Positions 1-8,590 of a DNA stretch of 64,000 bases are shown here, one piece after another; the first letter of the stretch is position 1, and the number at the start of each line of letters is the position of its first letter. The DNA is taken from the NCBI RefSeq assembly GCF_042675915.1, contig NZ_JBHTKL010000005.1, forward strand, positions 62,001 to 126,000, read 5' to 3'. The notes under the pieces were generated by a model. The model ran no database searches, was not told the DNA's origin, and saw only the letters and a list, made by a program, of their open reading frames with translations. Made by a program: the position numbers and the translations under genes. The stretch is from Thalassobacillus_A hwangdonensis (GTDB lineage: Bacteria; Bacillota; Bacilli; Bacillales; Halobacillaceae).

Positions 1-973
1 AACCTTCCCTCACATCATCCCCGGTCAGGTTCGGATCGTTTTCTTTGAACATATTATTTTTACGGGCATAATCGTTGATGACCCTTGTAAGACCAGTCTT
101 GAAACCGGACTCGTGGGTACCGCCCTCGTACGTGTGGATGTTGTTCGTAAACGAATAGATATTGCTTGCGAATCCATCGTTGTATTGAAGGGCGATTTCA
201 ACAGTGATATCGTCCTGCTCGCCTTCAGAGTAAAAAGTTTCGTGAATAGCTTCACGTGTACGGTTCATCCGTTCCACGTAGGAAACGATTCCGCCTTCAT
301 AATAAAAATCCTCTGCTTCTTTATCTGAACGTTTATCTTCTACGGAAATCGTCAAACCTTTATTCAGGTAGGCAAGTTCACGCAGACGATGTGCAAGTGT
401 ATCGTAGTTATATTCTTTCGTTTCGCTGAAGATTTCCGGATCTGGAGAGAAGTGGATTCTCGTTCCAGTGATATCCGTGTCTCCGATCACCTTCAGATCT
501 TCATGTGGAACACCGCGGTGGAATTTCTGATAATGGATCTTCCCATCACGATGGACGAATACTTCAAGCTCCGTGGATAATGCGTTAACAACGGATGCAC
601 CTACACCGTGAAGTCCTCCGGAAACTTTATAGCCTCCGCCGCCGAATTTACCACCGGCGTGCAATACCGTCATGATGACTTCCACTGCTGGACGTCCCGC
701 TTTTTCATGCATACCTACAGGAATTCCTCGTCCATTATCCGTTACGGTGATACTGTTGTCTTTCTCAATGATGACCTGGATGTGGTCACAGTAACCTGCC
801 ATTGCTTCATCGATACTGTTATCGACGATTTCCCACACAAGGTGGTGCAAGCCTTTTTCATTGGTAGAACCGATATACATACCAGGACGTTTACGAACTG
901 CTTCCAGTCCCTCTAACACCTGTATCTGATTCTCATCATAAGCCTGTTGATCTTTCAATACTTCTTCACTCAT
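1..973 (-). CDS. gyrB: DNA gyrase subunit B, N-terminal part (cut by window edge)
   Basis: ATPase subunit of DNA gyrase, which introduces negative supercoils with GyrA. About 324 N-terminal residues are present. Translation from the ATG at 973 reads MSEEVLKDQQAYDENQ, followed by the GHKL-ATPase signatures GLEAVRKRPGMYIGS, EIVDNSIDEA, DNGRGIPV and GLHGVGASVVNALS, then the start of the transducer domain. The Toprim and C-terminal parts lie outside the window. An AGGTGA ribosome site precedes the start. It follows remB and recF in the standard oriC order and is transcribed away from oriC. Confidence 0.97.
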   Translation of the reverse strand, partial: MSEEVLKDQQAYDENQIQVLEGLEAVRKRPGMYIGSTNEKGLHHLVWEIVDNSIDEAMAGYCDHIQVIIEKDNSITVTDNGRGIPVGMHEKAGRPAVEVIMTVLHAGGKFGGGGYKVSGGLHGVGASVVNALSTELEVFVHRDGKIHYQKFHRGVPHEDLKVIGDTDITGTRIHFSPDPEIFSETKEYNYDTLAHRLRELAYLNKGLTISVEDKRSDKEAEDFYYEGGIVSYVERMNRTREAIHETFYSEGEQDDITVEIALQYNDGFASNIYSFTNNIHTYEGGTHESGFKTGLTRVINDYARKNNMFKENDPNLTGDDVREG

Positions 974-1062
974 GGTTCGTCACCTACATTTCTTCCAGAT
1001 GTTCGAGCTTTTGTTCAGCTCTTGAATCGGAGTGCTTCTCAATCTATTGCTACGACTATACG

Positions 1063-1359
1063 TCATTCTTCTTCTGCGGCCAGGATTTCTTCTGAAAAGT
1101 CTTCCAGTTTGTTCAGTGTTGCCATCATATTGGCACGCTTTTTCAATGTCATGACTGAAAGCGGACTGAAATAGATCGCATCTTTCGTGATAACAATCGA
1201 CTTCGCGTCATTATCCTGGTTCTCAATCACGTTTTTTTCTTTTCGCTGGTTGAAGATCATTTCTTCCACAATTGTCGAAGAGGAGATCAACGTATGATCG
1301 ATGATCGAAACGACATCCTTCGAGCGAATGACATGATCATCACCAATATGGATAAACAT
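1063..1359 (-). CDS. remB: Extracellular matrix regulator RemB (YaaB, DUF370)
   Basis: Small protein of the RemA/RemB (DUF370) family, known in B. subtilis as YaaB and linked there to biofilm matrix gene control. The 98-residue product begins MFIHIGDDHVIRSKDVVSI, typical of the family, and is somewhat longer than the B. subtilis protein because of an acidic tail (EEILAAEEE). A GAGGTGG ribosome site precedes the ATG. It lies 9 bp after recF and before gyrB, its conserved position. Family membership is firm; its role in this organism is inferred. Confidence 0.88.
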   Translation of the reverse strand: MFIHIGDDHVIRSKDVVSIIDHTLISSSTIVEEMIFNQRKEKNVIENQDNDAKSIVITKDAIYFSPLSVMTLKKRANMMATLNKLEDFSEEILAAEEE

Positions 1360-1368
1360 CGTGCCACC

Positions 1369-2487
1369 TCATTCCTGCATTTCTATCGCACCATTCCGAA
1401 TACGGAAAATTTCCGCCTGTGCCAGTGCTTCGTGTTCAATTCCATCGATACTCGTCGTTGAAACGAAGGTCTGCACTTTTCCTTGGATGGTATGTAGTAG
1501 GTGGGATTGCCGGTAGTCATCCAATTCACTCAACACATCATCAAGCAAAAGAATCGGATATTCTCCCACTTCACTATGGATCAATTCGATTTCAGCCAGT
1601 TTCAGGGATAACGCTGTCGTACGTTGCTGCCCCTGAGATCCGTACGTTTGTACATCTTTTCCGTTCACATGAAAAATGAGGTCATCCCGATGCGGTCCAG
1701 CGAGTGTCGTGCCCCGTTCCACTTCTTTATCCTCAATTTCGGTAAATTTTACCTTATATCTATCAGTTATTGTTTCCAAATCCATACCTTCTGATACTTC
1801 GACACTAGCGTCATAAAGGATTTCGAGCTGTTCAAGCTTTCTTGAGATTCCATCATGAATAGGAGCAGCCCACTTTCTCAACAGCTGGAGGAAGGTATGG
1901 CGCCGCTCTATGATCGTCGCAGCATGGCTGATCAACTGCTCTGTAAGTACATGCAGCATTGTACGATCGGTCAGTCTCTTGCGCTGCAAATCTTTCAACA
2001 GATGATTCCGCTGCTTCAATATCTTTTGATAGTTACCAAGGTGATAGATATAGGCTGGCTGGATCTGCCCGATTTCCATATCGATAAACCTACGACGCAC
2101 CTGAGGATTGCCTTTGACAAGATTCAAATCCTCAGGTGCAAACATGACGACATTCATAGCCCCTATATAATCGCTCAGCCGTTTTTGCTCAAGATGGTTG
2201 AGCTTCGCTTTTTTCCCTTTTTTCGAAAGTACGATTTCCATCGGAAGCTTTCGATTGCGTTTTATGATACTACCTTCTATTTTAGCATATTCTTTGTCCC
2301 ATTGGATAAGTTCCTTATCTCTTGGCGTCCGGTGGGACTTGGAAAACGCCAGCAGGTAGATCGCTTCCATCAGATTCGTTTTTCCTTGTGCATTCTCTCC
2401 GATGATGACGTTGATCCGATCATCGAAATTCAAATGGAGCTGATCATAGTTACGGAAAGAGCGCAGCTTGATTTCTTGGATATGCAT
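1369..2487 (-). CDS. recF: DNA replication and repair protein RecF
   Basis: SMC/ABC-like ATPase that binds gapped DNA and helps load RecA with RecO and RecR. The 372-residue product has Walker A GENAQGKT at residues 30-37, an ABC-type signature GSQGQQRT late in the protein, and Walker B ILLLDDVLSELD near the C-terminus. Length is normal for the family. It sits between rlbA and remB in the conserved dnaA-dnaN-rlbA-recF order. The ATG at 2487 is preceded by an AAAGGAA ribosome site. Confidence 0.97.
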   Translation of the reverse strand: MHIQEIKLRSFRNYDQLHLNFDDRINVIIGENAQGKTNLMEAIYLLAFSKSHRTPRDKELIQWDKEYAKIEGSIIKRNRKLPMEIVLSKKGKKAKLNHLEQKRLSDYIGAMNVVMFAPEDLNLVKGNPQVRRRFIDMEIGQIQPAYIYHLGNYQKILKQRNHLLKDLQRKRLTDRTMLHVLTEQLISHAATIIERRHTFLQLLRKWAAPIHDGISRKLEQLEILYDASVEVSEGMDLETITDRYKVKFTEIEDKEVERGTTLAGPHRDDLIFHVNGKDVQTYGSQGQQRTTALSLKLAEIELIHSEVGEYPILLLDDVLSELDDYRQSHLLHTIQGKVQTFVSTTSIDGIEHEALAQAEIFRIRNGAIEMQE

Positions 2488-2512
2488 CAGAATTTCCTTT
2501 CAGCCTGGTGCT

Positions 2513-2734
2513 TCAGTTCGCTTTTGCGACTTCGAACGTGCCGACACCTGGGATCTCGACTTGGTCTTCCACGTAAAGCTTACGTCCCCGACGGTCTTCA
2601 AGTTCGCCGTTCACATAAACCTCATATTCACTTAAAAACATTTTAGCCATGCCTCCGGATTCCACAACATTAGCCAGTTTAAGGAATTGTTGGAGTTGGA
2701 TGTATTCTGTCGAAATTTCTATTTTTTCGTTCAT
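2513..2734 (-). CDS. rlbA: S4-domain RNA-binding protein YaaA/RlbA
   Basis: Short S4-like RNA-binding protein always found between dnaN and recF in Bacillaceae; linked to ribosome large-subunit maturation in B. subtilis. The product contains the family block FLKLANVVESGGMAK and NGELEDRRGRKLYVEDQVE. A GTG start at 2743 is possible, but the ATG at 2734 is chosen because AGGGTG lies six bases before it, while the GTG has no good ribosome site. That gives 73 residues, matching the ~71-residue B. subtilis protein. It is separated from recF by 25 bp. Confidence 0.9.
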   Translation of the reverse strand: MNEKIEISTEYIQLQQFLKLANVVESGGMAKMFLSEYEVYVNGELEDRRGRKLYVEDQVEIPGVGTFEVAKAN

Positions 2735-2819
2735 TCTTTTCACCCTAACGGTTAGATTTGCCTTCTTTCTATTTTACTAAATAAATCGACATAAGAAAAG
2801 AACAGCATTTAGATAATCT

Positions 2820-2928
2820 AGGTACATCTTTTAAAAAGAGCAGATGAAGGTGGAAATGACTTACTTTTCGACCTGTGGGGTGTTCCAATTTCCAGCCTTC
2901 CTTCTCATATTTATTATGTGATGTACCT
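2820..2928. other. Long imperfect inverted repeat between dnaN and rlbA
   Basis: The arms AGGTACATC (2820-2828) and GATGTACCT (2920-2928) are perfect complements. Inside them, AAGG-TGGAAAT (2847-2857) can pair with ATTTCCA-G-CCTT (2888-2899) with one bulged base. An interior loop of about 18 by 20 bases separates the two helices. It sits in the dnaN-rlbA gap, upstream of rlbA-recF. It could be a structured leader RNA, a protein-binding site or chance; no family is recognised. Confidence 0.4.
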
Positions 2929-2971
2929 TCTCAAATAAACTAAGTTCACTAATTAAAAAAGAATGTAAAAC

Positions 2972-3010
2972 AAAAAGGATGTCCTAGATTGAGCGAGGAC
3001 ATCCTTTTTT
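2972..3010 (-). terminator. Rho-independent terminator after dnaN
   Basis: Stem AAAAAGGATGTCCT (2972-2985) pairs with AGGACATCCTTTTTT (2996-3010), loop about 10 bases. It lies directly after the dnaN stop codon; on the minus strand the stem is followed by a U-rich run. The A/T runs on both sides make it usable in either direction. Confidence 0.85.
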
Positions 3011-3011
3011 C

Positions 3012-4154
3012 TTAATACGTTCTTACTGGCAGGATCAGTTGCAGGATTTGTTCGTCTTCGATCGGTCGGATAAGGAATGGGCGCATGGCACCTGTGAATT
3101 CCACCTTCACTTGATCTGTTCCTACAGCTTTCAGTGCATCCATCATATATTTCGCACTGAAGGAAATTTTCAATTCTTCACCTTCGATGGAAGCAGCTTC
3201 TACTTCTTCGACAACGTTTCCTACTTCTGGAGAGTTACCGTTGATTTCAATCTGGTTGCCGCCTTTTGTAATCAGACGGACAACATTGTTCCGGTTTTCC
3301 CGAGCAAGCAGGGAAGCACGATCGATGGATTGAAGCAATTCTTTCGTATCCATCTTTACGATTGTCTTGCTTTCATCCGGGATCAAACGGGAAGTTTCCG
3401 GATAATTTCCGTCGAGTAGACGGGAAAGGAAATACAAATGTTTCGTACGGAAGAGAATTTGGTTATCCGTGACATTGATTTCAATCGTGTCATCTGAGTC
3501 GCTAAGGATTTTATTAAGCTCAGTCAAACTTTTTCCAGGAATGACGACATTATCAAACGCAAGGCTTCCCCCTGATTCCTGCAGTGGTAGTTTGCGTGAT
3601 GCCAGACGATGACTGTCTGTCGCGATGAAATGAAGTTCCCCGTCCTGGATTTTCACATTCACACCAGTCAAAATCGGGCGAGTTTCCGAAGAAGATACAG
3701 CAAATACGGTCTGACGGATCAATTCTTTCAAAAGATCGATCGGAAGCTCAAAACTATCTTCTGTATGTAGTTTTGGCAGCTGAGGATATTCCTCTGCATC
3801 CTGTCCATTCAAATGAAATTCAGCATTTCCTGAACGAATTGTTACGTTTCGATGGTCATCCGTCAGAATTTCCACTGTATTCTGTGGAAGTTTCCGGACG
3901 ATATCAGGAAAATATTTTGCCTGCAGTACGATACTTCCTGGTTCAATGTTTTCTACATATACGAGTCCATCTTCTTCAGCGGGGATGAATGATTCAATCG
4001 AAATATCAGAATCGCTTCCTGTCAATTTAAGGCCAGCTTCACTGACCTCCAATTTCATACCTGTCAAAATTGGAATCGTCGTTCTGGAAGAGATTGCTTT
4101 CATGACATGTTGGACGCTTTCCATCAACTGATCTCGTTGAATTACGAATTTCAT
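3012..4154 (-). CDS. dnaN: DNA polymerase III beta sliding clamp
   Basis: Ring-shaped processivity clamp that tethers DNA polymerase III and other clamp-binding partners to DNA. The 380-residue product (B. subtilis 378) starts MKFVIQRDQLMESVQHVMKA and ends in the usual hydrophobic pocket strand ILPVRTY. Three repeated clamp domains of about 125 residues fit the length. It is directly downstream of dnaA across the origin-unwinding region and ends at a strong terminator. Start ATG at 4154 with an AGGAGGA ribosome site. Confidence 0.97.
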   Translation of the reverse strand: MKFVIQRDQLMESVQHVMKAISSRTTIPILTGMKLEVSEAGLKLTGSDSDISIESFIPAEEDGLVYVENIEPGSIVLQAKYFPDIVRKLPQNTVEILTDDHRNVTIRSGNAEFHLNGQDAEEYPQLPKLHTEDSFELPIDLLKELIRQTVFAVSSSETRPILTGVNVKIQDGELHFIATDSHRLASRKLPLQESGGSLAFDNVVIPGKSLTELNKILSDSDDTIEINVTDNQILFRTKHLYFLSRLLDGNYPETSRLIPDESKTIVKMDTKELLQSIDRASLLARENRNNVVRLITKGGNQIEINGNSPEVGNVVEEVEAASIEGEELKISFSAKYMMDALKAVGTDQVKVEFTGAMRPFLIRPIEDEQILQLILPVRTY

Positions 4155-4326
4155 GAATGAGTCCTCCTAAGTGATCATATTTATATATTTTTATTAATAA
4201 AAAATAGTAATAATAGTAATAGGGGCTGTGAATATGTGGATAACCCAATCAACCTCAATCAAGGAAGGTTATCCACATGTGGACAGCATGTTGGCATACG
4301 TGCACGAGTTATACACACTATTCAGG
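4155..4326. other. oriC: oriC unwinding region (dnaA-dnaN interval): DUE, DnaA-trio and DnaA boxes
   Basis: A very AT-rich stretch (about 4168-4222) carries TAGTAATAATAGTAATAG at 4205-4222, a run of TAR trinucleotides matching the DnaA-trio element known at B. subtilis oriC. A short G-run and then CTGTGAATATGTGGATAA follow, with an exact DnaA box at 4235-4243 (TGTGGATAA) and a near-match just before it. A second exact box TTATCCACA is at 4269-4277, and TTATACACA at 4309-4317 differs by one base. The order trio / GC cluster / DnaA boxes is what the known basal unwinding system needs. Confidence 0.88.
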
Positions 4327-5682
4327 TTACTGCGATTTCAGTTTTTCCTGAAGCTCATCGATTTCTCTCGATAATTGAGCGTCGGAAGCAATCAATTTTG
4401 ATATTTTCTCGTGAGCATGAATGACGGTTGTATGGTCACGTCCCCCAAATTCTTCACCAATCTTCGGAAGGGAGAAATCAGTCAGTTCCCTGGAAAGATA
4501 CATGGCGATCTGGCGAGGGAATGCTACGGACTTTGTACGTTTTTTGGCTGCGAAGTCCTCCAGTCGTACACTGTATCGTTCCCCGACGAGCTCCTGAATC
4601 GACTCGATCGTAATCACTCTCGGTTTGGAGCTTGGAATGATGTCTTTCAACGCTTCAGCTGCCAATGATGCATTGATATCGCGATTGATCAAGGAAGAAT
4701 AAGCGACAACCCGGATAAGTGCACCTTCTAATTCGCGAATATTCGTATCAATCTGATTGGCGATGTAAAGCATGACTTCATTAGGAATATCCAAACCTTC
4801 CGCCTTCGCTTTCTTACGCAGAATGGCAATCCTCGTTTCCAGATCAGGAGGAGTGATATCTGTGATCAATCCCCATTCGAAGCGGGAGCGCAGTCGATCT
4901 TCCAATGTAGGAATTTCTTTAGGTGGACGGTCGCTGCTGATGATGATCTGTTTGCTTTCCTCATGAAGCGTATTGAAAGTATGGAAGAATTCTTCCTGTG
5001 TCTGTTCCTTTCCAGCAAGGAACTGGATGTCATCAATCAATAACACATCAACACTTCGATATTTATTACGGAAGTTGACTGCTTTGTTATCACGGATTGA
5101 ATTGATGAATTCATTGGTGAATTTCTCGGATGACAAATAAACCACTTTCGCATTAGGATTGTGATCCAGTACATAATGGCCGATCGCATGCATCAAGTGG
5201 GTTTTTCCAAGCCCCACTCCTCCATAGATAAAGAGAGGATTGTAGGCTTTTGCCGGAGCTTCTGCTACAGCAAGCGAAGCAGCATGGGCGAACCTGTTAC
5301 CCGATCCGATGACAAACGTGTCAAATGTATATTTAGAGTTCAGCATACTCTGAGGAGATTCTTCCCCCTCATTCGCTTTCACTTCAGGAACCTTCTTGGA
5401 AGCTAGCTTCACTTCCTCCATGGAGTCATCCTTGTTCTCCGGGATGATGAATTTTGTATTCAATTCCGCCCCTGTTACTTCATATAATGTTTCATTGATC
5501 AATTTGGAATATTGATTCTCGAGCCAGTCTCTAGCAAACTCGTTCGGTGCTACGATCGTCAATGTATTATCTTGCAGTGCATTGGCTTTTGTCGCTTTCA
5601 GCCAAGTTTCAAAGCTTGGTTTACTAATTTTCTTTTTCATATGCTCTAATGTCGTATCCCAAAGCTCGTAGATATTTTCCAA
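4327..5682 (-). CDS. dnaA: Chromosomal replication initiator DnaA
   Basis: AAA+ initiator that binds DnaA boxes and opens oriC. The 451-residue product has N-terminal domain I (MENIYELWDTTLEHMKKKIS), a variable acidic linker (about 82-112), an AAA+ core with Walker A GGVGLGKT at about 154-161 and Walker B VLLIDDIQFL, the sensor region RLRSRFEWG, and the C-terminal DNA-binding signature GGRDHTTVIHAHEKI. The start codon is TTG at 5682 with AAAGGGGTGA upstream; no in-frame ATG is available nearby, so translation may be deliberately weak. Its gene is flanked by both halves of oriC, allowing autoregulation by DnaA. Confidence 0.97.
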   Translation of the reverse strand: MENIYELWDTTLEHMKKKISKPSFETWLKATKANALQDNTLTIVAPNEFARDWLENQYSKLINETLYEVTGAELNTKFIIPENKDDSMEEVKLASKKVPEVKANEGEESPQSMLNSKYTFDTFVIGSGNRFAHAASLAVAEAPAKAYNPLFIYGGVGLGKTHLMHAIGHYVLDHNPNAKVVYLSSEKFTNEFINSIRDNKAVNFRNKYRSVDVLLIDDIQFLAGKEQTQEEFFHTFNTLHEESKQIIISSDRPPKEIPTLEDRLRSRFEWGLITDITPPDLETRIAILRKKAKAEGLDIPNEVMLYIANQIDTNIRELEGALIRVVAYSSLINRDINASLAAEALKDIIPSSKPRVITIESIQELVGERYSVRLEDFAAKKRTKSVAFPRQIAMYLSRELTDFSLPKIGEEFGGRDHTTVIHAHEKISKLIASDAQLSREIDELQEKLKSQ

Positions 5683-6376
5683 ATCATATCACCCCTTTCA
5701 TCCAATCCATAAAAATCATAAAAGCCTTCCGTAAACTTTTTCCAACAAGCAAAAAAAAGCTCGAAAGGCACCGATGTATAATATTTGTATAATGTAAATT
5801 GGAAACTATGCAATTTTCATTTGTGGACTTATATTTCCTGTTATTTAGACAAATCCAGCGCTTATTTCCATTATCCACAGACCTGTTCATAACTTAAGTA
5901 ACAAGCATGTGAATAGATGTCCACATATTATCCACAACCTGTGAATAAGAGAAAATCGTGCTGTCAGATATTCAGCGTTAAAACACAAATATAATACCAA
6001 ACAAAACGCATCTTGGCAATGGTTATTCAAAGCTTATCCACAAGCCCAACAGGTTGTAGATACTTTCTATCCACACCACTATATTTTGTTATTATGTTGT
6101 CGATAATTGATGTGGATAGTCAGAAACCCTCGAAAAAGTTATTCACACCTGATGTTGATTATCCACATAGAAGCTATGTATAATCATCTTGGATGCTCTG
6201 GGGAAAGTGTTATGTAACAGTGCTGTTATATAACGCGATATTGCTCTGGATCCTGAGTCCAATAGAATAAATTAAAAAGTAAGTTGACATGAAGCCAGCC
6301 TATTCTTTATAATTAATTGGACTGCCTTTTAGCATGATTGAATTTAGGAGATAAAACCTCAGGAGGTGCATATATA
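5683..6376. other. oriC: oriC DnaA-box cluster between dnaA and rpmH
   Basis: A 694-bp gene-free stretch with exact DnaA boxes TTATCCACA at 5871-5879, 5928-5936, 6034-6042 and 6159-6167. One-mismatch boxes lie at 5940-5948, 6067-6075, 6111-6119 (reverse) and 6139-6147. In B. subtilis the corresponding region upstream of dnaA is the second half of a bipartite origin and the site of dnaA autoregulation. The dnaA promoter must also lie here on the minus strand, near 5770-5830, but I cannot fix its -35/-10 with confidence. Confidence 0.92.
6284..6313 (+). promoter_or_regulatory. Sigma-A promoter of rpmH operon
   Basis: TTGACA at 6284-6289 and TATAAT at 6308-6313, separated by 18 bases; both hexamers match consensus. 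The transcript would start near 6320 and read rpmH, rnpA and possibly spoIIIJ-jag. Confidence 0.85.
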
Positions 6377-6511
6377 ATGAAACGTACATTTCAACCAAAT
6401 AACCGTAAGCGTAAGAAAGTACACGGCTTCCGCACACGTATGAGCACAAAGAACGGACGTAAAGTCTTGGCTCGTCGTCGTCGTAAAGGAAGAAAAGTAT
6501 TATCTGCATAG
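6377..6511 (+). CDS. rpmH: Ribosomal protein bL34
   Basis: 44-residue, strongly basic large-subunit protein. Translation begins MKRTFQPNNRKRKKVHGFRT and ends RRRRKGRKVLSA, the full usual length. An AGGAGGTG ribosome site (6361-6368) lies nine bases upstream of the ATG. It is the first gene to the right of oriC, its near-universal position in Firmicutes, and is followed by a hairpin with a T-run before rnpA. Confidence 0.97.
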   Translation: MKRTFQPNNRKRKKVHGFRTRMSTKNGRKVLARRRRKGRKVLSA

Positions 6512-6512
6512 G

Positions 6513-6541
6513 CCACTGAACACCTCAGTGGTCTTTTTTTC
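6513..6541 (+). terminator. Terminator after rpmH
   Basis: CCACTGA (6513-6519) pairs with TCAGTGG (6525-6531) and is followed by CTTTTTTT. The stem is only 7 bp, so read-through into rnpA is likely; it would make rpmH mRNA more abundant than rnpA. Confidence 0.75.
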
Positions 6542-6588
6542 AAATTAAAGATGGAAACTTTACAAAAATCCATAGAAGCACGATTGAT

Positions 6589-6614
6589 AAAAGCAACTCG
6601 ATCGAGGTTGCTTT
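6589..6614 (+). terminator. Second terminator-like hairpin before rnpA
   Basis: AAAGCAAC and GTTGCTTT flank the palindrome TCGATCGA, giving a stem of about 11-12 bp followed by CTT. The T-run is short, so it may act as an attenuator or an RNA-processing or stability element rather than a full stop. Confidence 0.5.
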
Positions 6615-6641
6615 CTTATATGTAGCGGAGGGTAAGATCCC

Positions 6642-6989
6642 ATGAAGAAAGCGTACCGAATCAAAAAAAATGAAGAGTTCCAGCAGGTGTTCAAGAAGGG
6701 GAAGTCTTTCGCTAACCGTCAGCTGGTGCTTTATTATATGAAAAAAGATGATCAGTCCCACTTCAGGATCGGGTTATCCGTAAGCAAGAAAATAGGTAAT
6801 GCCGTACTTAGAAATCAAATCAAACGATATTTGAGACAAGCATTCCTGGAGCTCGAACCAAGGATCGATACCCGTTATGATCTTGTGGTCATCGCAAGAA
6901 ATCCGACGAAGAATATGGATTTCCATGAAATGAAAAAAAGCCTTTCCCATGTATTGTATAAATCGAGATTGCTATCAAAAGATCGTTGA
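6642..6989 (+). CDS. rnpA: Ribonuclease P protein component
   Basis: Protein cofactor of RNase P, which removes 5' leaders from pre-tRNAs together with the rnpB RNA. The 115-residue basic product contains the family signature region GNAVLRNQIKRYLRQAF (RNR-type motif) and FRIGLSVSKKIG. Length and position after rpmH are as in other Bacillaceae. ATG at 6642, with GGAGGG nine bases or so upstream. Confidence 0.96.
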   Translation: MKKAYRIKKNEEFQQVFKKGKSFANRQLVLYYMKKDDQSHFRIGLSVSKKIGNAVLRNQIKRYLRQAFLELEPRIDTRYDLVVIARNPTKNMDFHEMKKSLSHVLYKSRLLSKDR

Positions 6990-7082
6990 ATCTTTTTTTG
7001 ATATAGAATGTTCATCAGCTAACATGCTAAAATGATGAATAGATTGAAATAGGGAATTGCACTTGAGTAAGGAGGAAACACG

Positions 7083-7856
7083 TTGCGTAAAAAAGTTTTA
7101 TGGCTGATGGTGATGACGGGTGTCCTGGCTTTATTGTCCGGATGTACCGAGGTCAACCAGGATATCACTTCTGAAAGTGAAGGCTTCTGGAACAACTATG
7201 TCGTTTGGCCATTGTCTCAAGCCATCACATATTTTGCTGAGCTGACTAATGAAAGCTATGGTCTATCCATCATTATCATTACTATTATCATTCGTCTTGT
7301 ATTGTTACCATTGAACGTCAAACAGCTGAAAAGTTCAAAAGCGATGCAGGACATTCAACCTGAGTTGAAGGAACTGCGTGAGAAATACAGCTCGAAAGAT
7401 GCACAAACACAACAGAAGCTGCAGCAGGAAACAATGCAGTTATTCCAGAAACATGGAGTCAACCCGCTTGCCGGTTGTATGCCATTGATCGTGCAGATGC
7501 CGATCCTGATTGGGTTCTATCATGCGATCATGCGTACTCCAGCAGTGGAAACACATACATTCCTATGGATGCAGCTAGGTGAGCCGAGTTACATCCTGGC
7601 AGTCGTCACTGCAGGTACGACATTCCTGCAGCAGAAATTGATGATGGCAGGTGGAGCAGCAGCTCAGAATCCGCAAATGCAGATGATGTTATACTTGATG
7701 CCGATCATGATCGGTACATTCGCATTCTTTTTCCCATCAGCACTAGCCCTATACTGGGTAGTCGGTAACTTGTTTATGATTGCGCAGACGATTTTCATTC
7801 GTAAGCCAATGATGGATAAAGCAAACGCTGAAACAACGGGAGGAAAAAATAAGTGA
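7083..7856 (+). CDS. spoIIIJ: Membrane protein insertase YidC1 (SpoIIIJ)
   Basis: YidC/Oxa1/Alb3 insertase that places proteins in the cytoplasmic membrane; the B. subtilis SpoIIIJ is also needed for forespore sigma-G activity. The 257-residue lipoprotein has a signal ending LALLSGC, then about five membrane segments; TIIIRLVLLPL carries the conserved arginine of the hydrophilic groove and LAGCMPLIVQMPILIGFY the conserved second-segment block. Start is TTG at 7083 with AAGGAGG (7070-7076). It overlaps jag by 4 bp, indicating coupled translation. Confidence 0.95.
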   Translation: MRKKVLWLMVMTGVLALLSGCTEVNQDITSESEGFWNNYVVWPLSQAITYFAELTNESYGLSIIIITIIIRLVLLPLNVKQLKSSKAMQDIQPELKELREKYSSKDAQTQQKLQQETMQLFQKHGVNPLAGCMPLIVQMPILIGFYHAIMRTPAVETHTFLWMQLGEPSYILAVVTAGTTFLQQKLMMAGGAAAQNPQMQMMLYLMPIMIGTFAFFFPSALALYWVVGNLFMIAQTIFIRKPMMDKANAETTGGKNK

Positions 7857-8584
7857 AGCAACTAACTGCTACTGGACAAACAGTTGATGATGCGGTCAAA
7901 TCAGCATTAGAGCAGTTACAAACATCAAGGGACCAAGTCGAAGTCGATGTGATTGATGAAGGAAAGAAAGGGTTCTTGGGATTCGGAAACAAACCAGCGA
8001 TCGTCAAAGTGAAGATCATGGAAGCTTCCAAACCGGAACCTGAGGTTGAAGTTGAAGAAACTGCACCTCAAGAAGAGACTAGTCGTAATGAACAGGTAAG
8101 TGAATCCATCCCAGAAGAAACGGCTTATGTCGAAGAAGATCCGATTGAAGAGGCTGGGGCCTATATCAAGTCTATTGCAGACCAGATGGGGGCGCCGGTG
8201 GATGTGGAAGTGAAGGTCAATAACCGAGACGTTCATATGGAGCTTGTCGGTGACAAGATTGCTAAGCTGATCGGAAAGCGTGGTCAGACACTGAATGCAT
8301 TGCAGTATCTTCTGCACCTTTCTGTTAATCGTCAGACAGATCAATTCTATACCGTCGTTCTCGATGCGGAGGGTTACCGTAATCGTCGTAAAGAAACTTT
8401 GGAAACATTGGCAGGCCGCCTTGCAGACAAAGCGCTCCGCACGAATCAGGCAGTCAAGCTTGAGCCGATGCCTTCCTATGAAAGAAAGATCATTCATACC
8501 GCACTTCAGAACAATCGCGATGTCGAAACGTATTCGGATGGCAATGATCCGAAACGGCACGTCGTCATCAAACCATCGAAGTAA
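7853..8584 (+). CDS. jag: RNA-binding protein Jag/KhpB (Jag_N-KH-R3H)
   Basis: RNA-binding partner of KhpA, almost always encoded after spoIIIJ/yidC. The 243-residue product has the Jag_N domain (about 1-50, ending GKKGFLGFGNKPA), an acidic linker rich in E/P/V (about 60-105), a KH domain with IAKLIGKRGQTLNALQ, and an R3H domain near the C-terminus (PMPSYERKIIHTAL). It starts with GTG inside the spoIIIJ stop (GTGA overlap). The linker makes it longer than B. subtilis Jag (208 residues). A terminator follows at once. Confidence 0.94.
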   Translation: MKQLTATGQTVDDAVKSALEQLQTSRDQVEVDVIDEGKKGFLGFGNKPAIVKVKIMEASKPEPEVEVEETAPQEETSRNEQVSESIPEETAYVEEDPIEEAGAYIKSIADQMGAPVDVEVKVNNRDVHMELVGDKIAKLIGKRGQTLNALQYLLHLSVNRQTDQFYTVVLDAEGYRNRRKETLETLAGRLADKALRTNQAVKLEPMPSYERKIIHTALQNNRDVETYSDGNDPKRHVVIKPSK

Positions 8585-8590
8585 ATGATA

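Noticed and set aside
1..916. Several plus-strand frames opposite gyrB
   Set aside because: All are shadows of the gyrB coding strand, whose motifs are unambiguous on the minus strand.
1855..2646. 263-residue open frame on the plus strand opposite recF and rlbA
   Set aside because: It is the mirror of the recF gene, lacks a ribosome site and shows no domain; recF on the other strand is certain.
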